From JAJEFO01 sp965221845 (GTDB lineage: Bacteria > Pseudomonadota > Alphaproteobacteria > Rhodobacterales > Rhodobacteraceae), in the NCBI GenBank assembly GCA_965221845.1, contig OZ244919.1, positions 2,356,001 through 2,420,000 of the forward strand: a stretch of 64,000 nucleotides of DNA, given 5' to 3'. Both the position numbers and the translations under genes were made by a program. Positions 56,772 to 64,000 of this stretch are shown one piece after another (position 1 is the first letter of the stretch; every line of letters begins with the position of its first letter). The notes under the pieces are model-generated. The model saw only the letters and a list, made by a program, of their open reading frames with translations, was not told where the DNA came from and did not search any database.

Positions 56772-56868
56772 CTGGCACCGGGACAGGCCGGCCGGCCTCC
56801 CGCCAGGGCCGTTGCAGGCTGGCGTGTCCGGTGCGGCGTGCCTTGCCGAGGACGGGAAGGATGCCGTC

Positions 56869-57801
56869 ATGGAACTAGGGTCGATCAACCCCGCGCTGCT
56901 CGTCTCGGCGCTCCTGCTGGCGTCGACGCCCATATTGCTGGCGGCCGTGGGCGAGCTCCTGGCCGAGAAGTCGGGCGTCCTGAACCTGGGCGTCGAGGGC
57001 ATGATGATCGTTGGCGCGGTCGCCGGCTTCATTGCTGCGGTCGAAAGCGGCTCGCCCGCCCTTGGGTTCCTGGCCTCCGCCTCCGCCTCCGCCGTGCTGG
57101 CGCTTCTTTTCGGGGTGCTGACGCAGGTTCTCCTGTCGAATCAGGTGGCCACCGGGCTCGGGCTGACCCTGTTCGGGCTGGGGATCTCCTCGCTGACGGG
57201 GCAAGGCTACGTTGGCGTTCGCCCGCCTGCGTCGCCGCGACTGGATCTTCCCGTTCTGTCGGAGCTGCCGGTGGCGGGCCCTGTCCTGTTCAGCCAGCAC
57301 GCCCTGGTGTACCTGTCGCTCGCCCTGGTGGCAGGGGTCTGGTGGTACCTGCGGTCCACCCGGTCAGGCCTGATCCTGCGTGCCGTGGGAGAGAACCACG
57401 ACGCGGCGCACGCGCTTGGCTACTCCGTGCTGGGCACCAGGCTTGCGGCGATCGCCTTCGGCGGCGCGCTCGCCGGGCTCGGCGGGGCCTGCCTGAGCCT
57501 CGTGATCGTGCCGCAGTGGACGGAAGGCATGACGGCCGGGAGGGGCTGGATTGCGCTGGCGATCGTGGTCTTCGGCTCCTGGCGGCCCTGGCGCGTCCTG
57601 CTCGGCGCCTATCTGTTCGGCGGCGTAAGCGTTCTGCAGCTGAATTTTCAGGCCGCCGGGATCGCGGTTCCGGTCGAGCTCTTGTCAATGTCCCCCTACC
57701 TGATAACAATCCTTGTGCTTGTCGTCATTTCGTCCGACAGGAGGCGCGCGCAGGCCAATGCGCCGAACGCGCTTGGGCGCACGTTCCACGCTTCGGGCTG
57801 A
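56869..57801 (+). CDS. Nucleoside-type ABC transporter permease 2 (YufQ-like)
   Basis: 310 residues, polytopic. LLLASTPILLAAVGELLAEK, GVLNLGVEGMMIVGAVAGF, LLSNQVATGLGLTLFGLGIS and STRSGLILRAVGENHDAAHA are the family hallmarks. It forms the second half of the heterodimeric pore. ATG 56869 is taken because GGGAAGGATG precedes it; the frame upstream to 56740 overlaps permease 1 and is not homologous. A 97-bp gap from permease 1 contains nothing obvious. Confidence 0.92.
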   Translation: MELGSINPALLVSALLLASTPILLAAVGELLAEKSGVLNLGVEGMMIVGAVAGFIAAVESGSPALGFLASASASAVLALLFGVLTQVLLSNQVATGLGLTLFGLGISSLTGQGYVGVRPPASPRLDLPVLSELPVAGPVLFSQHALVYLSLALVAGVWWYLRSTRSGLILRAVGENHDAAHALGYSVLGTRLAAIAFGGALAGLGGACLSLVIVPQWTEGMTAGRGWIALAIVVFGSWRPWRVLLGAYLFGGVSVLQLNFQAAGIAVPVELLSMSPYLITILVLVVISSDRRRAQANAPNALGRTFHASG

Positions 57802-57835
57802 GGAGAGTCCCGACATTCACCAAACGGGGGAAAAC

Positions 57836-58915
57836 ATGAATAGAATCGCGTTTCTTGCGGCCATGGCCGCAGCGTCGCTGGGCCTGCCGGCCTTTGGCGA
57901 CAGCCACGGTGACGGTCCGGTCAAGGCCGGCTTCGTCTATGTCGGGCCGATCGGGGACGGCGGATGGACCTATGAGCATCACCAGGGCCTGCTGGCGGTG
58001 GAGGAGCATTTCGGCGACAAGGTCGAGACCGCCTTTCAGGAGAGCGTGCCCGAGGGCGCCGATGCCGAGCGGGCAATGACGCAGATGGCGCTCCAGGGCG
58101 CGGACATCATCTTCACGACCTCGTTCGGGTACATGGATCCGACGATCAACGTGGCGGCGAGGTTCCCTGACGTGAAGTTCGAGCACGCGACCGGCTACAA
58201 GCGGGCCGACAACGTCAGCACCTATTCCGCGCGGTTCTACGAGGGGCGCGCGGTGCAGGGCCACATTGCAGGCAAGATGACGAAGACCGACAAGATCGGC
58301 TACATCGCGTCCTTCCCGATTCCCGAGGTCATCCGCGGCATCAACGCGGCCTACATCCATGCAAGAAAGGTGAACCCGGACGTCGAGATGAGCGTGATCT
58401 GGGTCTACACCTGGTTCGATCCGCCGAAAGAGGCGGATGCCGCGAAGGCGCTGATCGACAACGGCGTGGACGTCGTCCTGCAGCACACGGACTCGACCGC
58501 CCCGCAGGCGGCCGCTGCCGAGGCGGGCGTGATATCGTTCGGCCAGGCCTCGGACATGTCGGAATACGCGCCGCTGCCGCGCGTCAGCTCGATCATCGAC
58601 AACTGGGCGCCCTACTACATCGCAAGGGTGCAGGCCGTGATGGACGGCACCTGGGAGAGCGTCGACACCTGGGACGGCATTGGCCCGGGCATGGTCGAGA
58701 TCGGCGAAATCACCGATGCGGTCCCTGCGGACGTGAAGGCCGAGGCCGAAGCGCTGCGCGACGCGATCGCAAGCGGAGAGTACCATCCGTTCACCGGGCC
58801 GCTCAACAGGCAGGACGGATCGCCCTGGCTGGCCGCCGGCGAGACCGCGGACGACGCAACGCTGGTGGGCATGGACTTCTATGTCGAAGGGATCACGGGC
58901 GAGATTCCCAACTGA
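57836..58915 (+). CDS. BMP-family substrate-binding lipoprotein-like protein of the ABC transporter
   Basis: 359 residues of the BMP (PnrA/Med) family with an N-terminal signal peptide (MNRIAFLAAMAAASLGLPAFG); no lipobox Cys is seen, so it is a free periplasmic protein. KAGFVYVGPIGDGGWTYEHH, GADIIFTTSFGYMDP, HATGYKRADNVSTYSARFYE and IGYIASFPIPEVIRGINAA are typical of the group that binds purine nucleosides or related bases. It is the last gene of the ATPase-permease-permease-BMP operon. The actual ligand cannot be decided. ATG 57836 follows CGGGGG. Confidence 0.93.
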   Translation: MNRIAFLAAMAAASLGLPAFGDSHGDGPVKAGFVYVGPIGDGGWTYEHHQGLLAVEEHFGDKVETAFQESVPEGADAERAMTQMALQGADIIFTTSFGYMDPTINVAARFPDVKFEHATGYKRADNVSTYSARFYEGRAVQGHIAGKMTKTDKIGYIASFPIPEVIRGINAAYIHARKVNPDVEMSVIWVYTWFDPPKEADAAKALIDNGVDVVLQHTDSTAPQAAAAEAGVISFGQASDMSEYAPLPRVSSIIDNWAPYYIARVQAVMDGTWESVDTWDGIGPGMVEIGEITDAVPADVKAEAEALRDAIASGEYHPFTGPLNRQDGSPWLAAGETADDATLVGMDFYVEGITGEIPN

Positions 58916-58939
58916 GCGCGCCGTCTCCCCGCAGCCGGC

Positions 58940-59641
58940 TCAAAGGCCCCGGATTGAATCGACGATGTCGCGCACGGCCCTCACGGGATCCGGCGCATGC
59001 CGGATCGGGCGGCCGACGACCACGTGGTCGGCGCCCGCGCGGATGGCGTCGGCCGGTGTCGCGACCCGTTTCTGGTCGCCGGGATCCGTGCCGCTCGGAC
59101 GGACGCCGGGCGTCGCGATCAGCTTGCCCCGGGCTTCCGGCAGCGCGCGGATCCCGCGGATCTCGCGGGGCGAGGCGATGACGCCGTCGGCGCCGGCCTC
59201 GAACGCCCGTGCGGCACGCTCGGCCGCGAGATCGGCGATCTCTCCCGGCCTTATCTGGGCCGCATCGAGGTCGCCTCGGTCAAGCGACGTCAGGATCGTG
59301 ACCGCCAGGATGCGCATCGGGGATCCGGCCGCGCCCTCGCAGGCGGCGCGCACGACATGCGGATCCCCATGCACGGTCAGGAAATCAACGTCGGAGCGGG
59401 CGAGACCGCGCACGGCGGCCTCGATCGTCGCGCCTATGTCGAAGAGCTTCATGTCCAGGAAGACACGCTTTCCATGATCTCGCTTGAGCTCGCTGGCGAG
59501 CGCGAAGGCGCCGCCTGTCAGCGTTCCAAGCCCGATCTTGTAGAAGGAGACGCTGTCGCCGAGACGCGCGGCGAGATCGAGGCCGGCGATCGCGTCCGGA
59601 ACGTCAAGCGCGACAATCAGGCGGTCGTCGGGCTGCATCAT
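58940..59641 (-). CDS. pyrF: Orotidine 5'-phosphate decarboxylase
   Basis: About 233 residues. The catalytic charged network is FLDMKLFDIGATIEAAVRG (Asp-x-Lys-x-x-Asp). LIVALDVPDAIAGLDLA is the N-terminal strand, and TPGVRPSGTDPGDQKRVATP with GADHVVVGRPI forms the phosphate site. It makes UMP, the last step of de novo pyrimidine synthesis. It converges on the BMP operon with 24 bp between the stops. ATG 59641 or ATG 59638 can serve as start. Confidence 0.97.
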   Translation of the reverse strand: MMQPDDRLIVALDVPDAIAGLDLAARLGDSVSFYKIGLGTLTGGAFALASELKRDHGKRVFLDMKLFDIGATIEAAVRGLARSDVDFLTVHGDPHVVRAACEGAAGSPMRILAVTILTSLDRGDLDAAQIRPGEIADLAAERAARAFEAGADGVIASPREIRGIRALPEARGKLIATPGVRPSGTDPGDQKRVATPADAIRAGADHVVVGRPIRHAPDPVRAVRDIVDSIRGL

Positions 59642-59799
59642 GGGTGCCGCCTAGACGCTTGGCGCGACGAGGGCAAGGATCGACGGGTCCGTCCCGGGGC
59701 GGGGGCTTCCTTGTCGGAACGCAGGGAATCCTCATCCTGATGCCATTGGGACGCGTTCCGGTCCGGAGATGCCTGGCTGGCCCACTCGAAGCGCCATGC

Positions 59800-60470
59800 C
59801 GACATGAAGCGGGCGCTCGTCCCGATCAAGGCGGCAAGGGCGGCACCGCAACTCGCGGTCCCGTTCGAGCCGGGTCACCGGATCGCCGATCGCAGGCGTC
59901 ACACGGAGGGCGGGCTGAACAGGCTTGCGCAGGCAGCCAGAGACGGATGTCTCCCGAGCGGCACCATCGAGAAAGAGCTGTGTCTCGAGCGCCTCAGGCC
60001 CGACGTGCCGGACGAGGCCAGCGATCTGGTGCTTGATCTCCATAGACGCCTGCCCGAGTGCGGATCACGGACCTTCCCCTGGACCTGGACAGCGCCGCAA
60101 GGGTTGCCAGCGCCTTTACCCACCTGCCCACGGACACCTTCGCCTCGTCCACGATCCTGCCGTCGGCGCCGGCCGAGACAGCGGACGTGCTTGCACCGAA
60201 ACGTCCAGTCCGGCAAGGATCTGCATTGTCGTTGTCCTTTCCTTCATTCCAGGTTCCGGCGCTCCCCGGAAAGGAACGCCTCCGTCAGGCACAACGGCAC
60301 ATGTCATGCTTGGCAGGGACAACGACACCAGACCGCGGCCTTCCGAGTCCGGCCGGCGCCAGCCGGTTCGTGCCCCATTGCGGCATCTGCAAGGCGCTGG
60401 CGGAACTGGGACGCGCCATCAGGACGATCTTCCTCAGCCGCTACATTCGTGGTGCCGAGTCCGCCCGCTC
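59800..60470 (+). pseudogene. Tn3-family transposase relic
   Basis: Disjointed plus-strand blocks resemble parts of a Tn3-type transposase: LVLDLHRRLPE, RITDLPLDLDSAARV with SAFTHLPTDTFASS, resembling the RITELL..D...F...FTHL region, and near the end ICKALAELGRAIRTIFLSRY, resembling the LGRAIRTIFL-RY segment close to the C-terminus. The middle is missing. Frames change at least twice and conserved positions are altered. Similarity is by memory of the family, so moderate confidence only. Confidence 0.4.
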
Positions 60471-60561
60471 GGCGTATGCTTTGTGCCCAAGGCACCGAAG
60501 GGCAAAACGGAATGCGAGCGGAAATGAAGGGGCCCGCCGGAAACGAGAGGGGACGCAAACA

Positions 60562-61332
60562 ATGAAGCCTTACATGAAACGATTTTCAGTCGAGGGACGT
60601 CGGGCACTTGTTACAGGGGCATCAAAGGGCATTGGTCTCGAGATCTGCAGAGTCCTCGCGGAAGCCGGGGCCGACATCGTAGCGGTGGCTCGCGACCCGG
60701 GAGGGCTTGCCGACGCCCGCGCGGCCGTGGAGCGGTCCGGGCGGGAGTGTCTTGCCGTCGAGGCGGAACTCGAGACAGTCGAGGGGCCGAGGGATGCAGC
60801 GCGAATGGCGCTTGATCACTTCGGCACGATCGATGTCCTCGTCAACAACGCAGCCACCACGACACCGGCCTCACTACTGGATGCAAAGGTGCAAGACTGG
60901 GATCGGATGATGGCGGTGAACCTGCGCGCGCCGTTCCTGCTCGCGCAGGCGCTTGCACCAAGAATGATTGAGCAGGAACGGGGCAAGATCGTGAACGTCT
61001 CGTCGCAGACCAGCGTCGTGCTGATCCCCGATCACGGTGCTTACGCTGCTGCCAAGAACGGCCTCAATGCATTGACCAGGTCCATGACCTGCGAGTGGGC
61101 GCAATTCAACATCCAGTGCAACGCCATCTGCCCGACGGTAATCTTGACCCCGATGGGCGAGCGTGTCTGGGGCGAACCAGAGAAGGGTGATCCGATGAAG
61201 GCAAGGATCCCGGCAGGGCGCTTCGGACTTCCGGTGGAAGTTGCTGACATGGTCCTCTATCTTTCCTCGGCTGCTTCTGACCTGGTCAACGGTGACTTGC
61301 TGATGCTGGATGGCGGGTACACTGCGCTCTAG
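60562..61332 (+). CDS. Short-chain dehydrogenase/reductase
   Basis: 256 residues, classical SDR. Cofactor motif RALVTGASKGIGLEICRVL, VLVNNAATTTP (NNA motif), catalytic Ser in VNVSSQTSVV, and YAAAKNGLNAL (Tyr-x-x-x-Lys). The C-terminal PAGRFGLPVEVADMVLYLSS and LVNGDLLMLDGGY complete the fold. The substrate cannot be read; similarity to sugar-alcohol and xylulose-reductase-type SDRs is only an impression. GAGAGGGGA precedes ATG 60562. It is flanked by a Tn3 relic and by the ietS remnant, so it is probably accessory DNA. Confidence 0.9.
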   Translation: MKPYMKRFSVEGRRALVTGASKGIGLEICRVLAEAGADIVAVARDPGGLADARAAVERSGRECLAVEAELETVEGPRDAARMALDHFGTIDVLVNNAATTTPASLLDAKVQDWDRMMAVNLRAPFLLAQALAPRMIEQERGKIVNVSSQTSVVLIPDHGAYAAAKNGLNALTRSMTCEWAQFNIQCNAICPTVILTPMGERVWGEPEKGDPMKARIPAGRFGLPVEVADMVLYLSSAASDLVNGDLLMLDGGYTAL

Positions 61333-61389
61333 CCCGGATATCCGGCATTCGCTGAGGATCTCCGCAAATGCCTCGCGGGCCTCGGCGGG

Positions 61390-61640
61390 ACCGTGCAGGC
61401 CCACGGTCCCCTTCCCGTTCCCGTCGAGCCTTGCCGCACCCGGCTTGATGCCATCCCTCTTTCGTTCGATGGCATCGACCCTGGCTCCCCGCTTCAGATC
61501 GACTTCGAGAAAGGCGCCCTGCGGCGGGTCCGCGCGTCGCGCCGCTTCCCGCCATGCTCCTCGCGGCTGCGCGGCGCGCCGGCGCCGATCCGGTTCCGGG
61601 CAGCCGACCTGTATTCCGTGACCTGAAGCCGCCGCGACAG
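61390..61640 (-). pseudogene. Remnant of an S8-family protease N-terminus (IetS-like)
   Basis: Directly downstream of the ietA-like gene on the minus strand, one frame reads EYRSAARNRIGAG (about 61620-61590). Another reads QGAFLEVDLKRGARVDAIER and KRDGIKPG (about 61530-61430), resembling the N-terminal prodomain (GLYLEFES...LEDRR.GI-type) of IetS subtilases. No catalytic domain follows; the SDR gene occupies that space on the other strand. The identification leans on position as much as on similarity. Confidence 0.45.
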
Positions 61641-61676
61641 GTCAATGTGCGTAAGGTCGTAAGGGGAGGCCAAGAA

Positions 61677-62609
61677 TCAGGTCGAGCCCCGCGCGCCGGA
61701 AAAAGCCTCGCGCATCTCCCGACGTTCGTCGAGTGCGCCCACGACGTCGTTGGTCGTGAGCAGGTTCCGCCCCGCATCCACAATCCGCTCCCAGGCAAGA
61801 TTCGGATGCCGCGTTGGCATGAGATATGCCTTGATGAACCTGCATATCTCGTCGTCGGTCGGCATCTCGAACGGCAGCACCAGATCGAACCGTCGAAGCA
61901 GCGCGCGATCGAGAAGATCGGGATGGTTGGTCGCGCCGAAGATAACGCTGTCAGTCGCGTTCGGCTCTTCCATGAACTGCGGGAAGGAGTTCAGGACCCT
62001 GCGTATTTCGGCGACGTTGTTGGATGCACTGCGATGACCGCCGACGGCGTTGAATTCGTCGAAGAGGCAGACGCCGCGGCGTTTCGCCGTCTCGTCGAAT
62101 GCGAGACGCAGCTTGGCCGTCGTCTCTACCATGAAGCGCGTGATCAGCGCCTCCAGGCGGATAACGAACAATGGCAACTTCAGGGTGCCGGCCAGCGCCT
62201 CGGCGGCCATCGTCTTCCCCGACCGCGGCGGCCCGACGAACAGGATACGCCGGCTTGGAGTCTTGCCGTGCTCGCGAAACCGGTTCCTGCGCGCCTGTTC
62301 ACGAACCAGGTCGTCAAGCCCGGCCCGTAGCGGAACGTTCAGCACGACATCATCGAGACGGTGACAGGACCTGCGCAACTCTATCAGGTCAACGAGATCG
62401 CCGCGTGGCGTCGCGAACGGAACGGCGACGGTCTGCCCACGACCGGGCGGGGTGCGCGCCTTCTCCACGGCGTTCCGGAGATCCTGCGCCAGGCTGCCGC
62501 GTCCCTGGCGCGCCTCAGCCGCCGCCTGGAGCGCGATGGTGAAGAACCGCTCCTCGTCACCCGCGGCCCTGCTGCGCAGCATCGCAAGTATTTGCTTGGC
62601 ACTGGACAC
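61677..62609 (-). CDS. ietA: AAA+ ATPase, IetA-like
   Basis: 310 residues, intact. An N-terminal helical region (SSAKQILAMLRSRAAGDEER, ALQAAAEARQGR) precedes one AAA+ module. Walker A is FVGPPRSGKTMAAEALAG, Walker B VCLFDEFNAVGG, sensor/arginine-finger region GATNHPDLLDRALLRRFD. Homologues are paired with a subtilisin-like protease (ietA/ietS), first described as a plasmid-incompatibility function in Agrobacterium and later listed among phage-defence systems. Here the protease is only a remnant, so the ATPase is orphaned. The start is GTG 62609 (SSAKQILAML); no ATG fits. Confidence 0.75.
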   Translation of the reverse strand: MSSAKQILAMLRSRAAGDEERFFTIALQAAAEARQGRGSLAQDLRNAVEKARTPPGRGQTVAVPFATPRGDLVDLIELRRSCHRLDDVVLNVPLRAGLDDLVREQARRNRFREHGKTPSRRILFVGPPRSGKTMAAEALAGTLKLPLFVIRLEALITRFMVETTAKLRLAFDETAKRRGVCLFDEFNAVGGHRSASNNVAEIRRVLNSFPQFMEEPNATDSVIFGATNHPDLLDRALLRRFDLVLPFEMPTDDEICRFIKAYLMPTRHPNLAWERIVDAGRNLLTTNDVVGALDERREMREAFSGARGST

Positions 62610-62895
62610 GCTCGACCGAAACCCCCTGCCTTCGCCTTCTCCCCGCGACGAGGTTGCCGTTTGCTGCCTGGGCCGCAATTCGAATTCCGTGCCGTGCGAC
62701 ACCATGGCCTTGGATCATGATCCCTGCCCTTCCCGCGCAGGCGTCGCCCCCGGTTCCGGCGAACGTCTCGCCTTCAGATCCGCAACCGGATCCGGCCGCC
62801 GCCTCCAGCGCCGCAATCCGCCCGCTGAACGCGCTCACGCTGGAGATCTCGGCACAGGAACCGGGAATCAGCTCGAGTCATGAGCGGCGTGGCGA

Positions 62896-63260
62896 TCACG
62901 GTCGTGGCGCCCTGGCCGCGGTCCAGTCCCCGGGCAGCCGCCTGCGGGCGAGCGAGAGGACGCGGGAGCCGAGGTCCGGGATCGCCGTCCATGGAAGGAA
63001 CCTCGGGCCGGGGGTCACGAGGGGCAGGTTCCGCTCCCGCCGCCCCGGCGTCCATCCGATGAAGGCGTCGCGGAGCGCGAGCCGCCACGCGGCGGCGGAG
63101 AAACCGAGCATGGCCAAGCGGCGGCCGTTGCGGTCATGGACCGACTGGCACATGCCTGAAACTGCCTCGACAGCGCGGCGCACGCCGGTCTTCCCGGTCG
63201 TTCGCGGACACGCTTACAGTACGGCAAAACGGAACCGCAATCACGAGCCAAGTTGAACTG
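62896..63260 (-). pseudogene. DUF4338 (DruA-like) fragment
   Basis: The minus strand reads VHDRNGRRLAMLGFSAAAWR, ALRDAFIGWTPGRRERNLPL, TPGPRFLPWTAIPDLGSRVL and SLARRRLPGDWTA. This is the central DUF4338 pattern (..GW....R..NL..v..N.RFLilP...v.nLAS..L....RRL..DW). No transposase or helicase domain follows on this strand and the ends are unclear. It lies about 130 bp from another DUF4338-related relic on the opposite strand. Confidence 0.5.
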
Positions 63261-63386
63261 CACCCGGGCAATCCAGCGTACAAATCATGCGGTCACGCCT
63301 CAAGTCGTCGTCGAAGCGCCGATCCCCGCGATCACGGCAGAAAGCTCGAGAACGCCGCCCCGACCCAACGGGCCGCGCTGCCATCC

Positions 63387-63950
63387 TTGATCAGGTGTAC
63401 GGTCTACGGTCTCGCGTCGGAGGTCCTGCGCATGGCGGCGGCGCGGGTGGCGGACGACTGGGAGGCCCAGTATTCGGTCCGTCCCGTGGCGGCCTACACC
63501 CACGTCGGCCCGGAGCACAGCGGATACTGCTACCACCGGGCCGGCTGGACCATCGCCGGGCGCGGCAGCGGGCGGCGGGCCGCGGCCGGCACGGTGCGCG
63601 TCCTGGCGCTGGAGGAGGGCTGGCGCGAGACGCTGCACGGGATGCGGCGCCGCCCCGTCGGCGCCCCGTCGGCGCGCTGGCGGGCGCCTATGACGGCGCG
63701 GACGGCATGGACTGGGCGGAGCGGGAGTACGGGCGCTCCGGCCACACCGACGGGCGGATACGGCGGCGGATCTTTGACATGGGCAGGGCGTGGCTGGAGA
63801 ACATGGGCGGGGAGCTGCCTGTCATCTTCCCGGTGAAGGCCGCGAAAACGGCCGCGTGCAGGCTGCTGTCGAACCCGGGGGTGACCATGGAGCACATTCT
63901 GGGGCCGCACTTCGAGGCGACCGCTGCCGCGGCGAGCCCGTCGTCCTGAC
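63387..63950 (+). pseudogene. Second DUF4338-Tn5-type transposase relic (truncated)
   Basis: Begins inside the DUF4338 domain (GLASEVLRMAAARVADDWEA, QYSVRPVAAYTHVGPEHSGY, CYHRAGWTIAGRGSGRR, ALEEGWRETL). After a frameshift it enters the Tn5-type N-terminal domain (DWAEREYGRSGHTDGRIRRR, MGRAWLENMGGELPVIFP, AACRLLSNPGVTMEHILGPH). The same domain order is seen in the 35042-37286 relic, here on the opposite strand. The 5' part is missing and the frame ends at 63950, before the first catalytic Asp. Further sequence may continue past the window. Confidence 0.7.
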
Positions 63951-64000
63951 CATACAGGCCATACAGGACACCACTCAACCACACCAGCCTGGAGGCGACG

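Noticed and set aside
62896..63950. A Druantia defence locus
   Set aside because: The DUF4338 pieces are broken, two are fused to transposase sequence, and no DruE-type helicase or other Druantia gene is present.

Overview
The window reads as a chromosomal segment of a high-GC alphaproteobacterium, most likely a Rhodobacteraceae/Paracoccaceae relative. The basis is gene order plus protein style: dapB next to rbfA, a phosphodiester glycosidase gene, truB, a DUF1643 gene, rpsO and pnp; ubiA divergent from rsmE with gshA further on; tRNA-Leu, an NDUFA9-type gene, uppP, gltD and gltB; and cinA-type, sfsA and map. All are arrangements I know from that family. Genus and species cannot be read from the sequence.

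Layout. 1-5.7 kb: end of an MFS transporter gene, mepA, a broken secreted-protein gene with a 13-base C tract after its start codon, a VUT/YhhQ transporter, arfB and katG. 6-9.8 kb: ketoacid CoA-transferase (scoA, scoB), a frameshifted xylulokinase and dapB. 9.8-17.6 kb: translation and RNA genes (rbfA, truB, rpsO, pnp), broken by a decayed transposase at 11.2-12.6 kb and a frameshifted DUF1643 gene. 17.6-24.9 kb: gyrB, aroQ, an OmpA-family envelope pair, ubiA and rsmE. 24.9-32.4 kb: a large mobile-element pile-up between rsmE and gshA. It holds an ISAs1-type relic, an ISKra4-type transposase split by a serine-recombinase element that itself carries a 163-bp MITE-like insert, an orphan secreted-protein gene, and two abutting IS5-family copies. 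32.5-35 kb: gshA and pyrB. 35-37.3 kb: a decayed transposase with an N-terminal DUF4338 (DruA-like) domain fused to a Tn5/IS4-type domain. 37.6-46.3 kb: tRNA-Leu(CAG), NDUFA9-like gene, uppP, and gltD, a GFA-family gene and gltB. 46.3-51.1 kb: a dead nnrS, an OmpA-family gene, a cinA-type gene, sfsA and map. 51.4-53.2 kb: a three-gene accessory cassette (a dual-OB-type gene with two in-frame stops, then two DUF488 genes). 54.1-59.6 kb: a complete BMP/nucleoside-type ABC transporter operon and pyrF. 59.8-64 kb: a Tn3 relic, an SDR gene, an ietA-like AAA ATPase with only a remnant of its ietS protease, and two more DUF4338-related relics.

How it fits together. The core is housekeeping: cell wall (mepA, uppP), ubiquinone (ubiA), pyrimidines (pyrB, pyrF), glutathione (gshA), ammonium assimilation (gltB/gltD), translation and RNA turnover, and oxidative-stress defence (katG). 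Mobile DNA has been inserted between normally adjacent core genes without destroying them, while several non-essential genes are decaying (nnrS, xylB, DUF1643, dual-OB, the secreted gene near 2 kb). The old transposase relics look even richer in G+C than the intact genes. Their changes at conserved positions look mostly like A-to-G and T-to-C transitions, which is the most unusual signal in the window.
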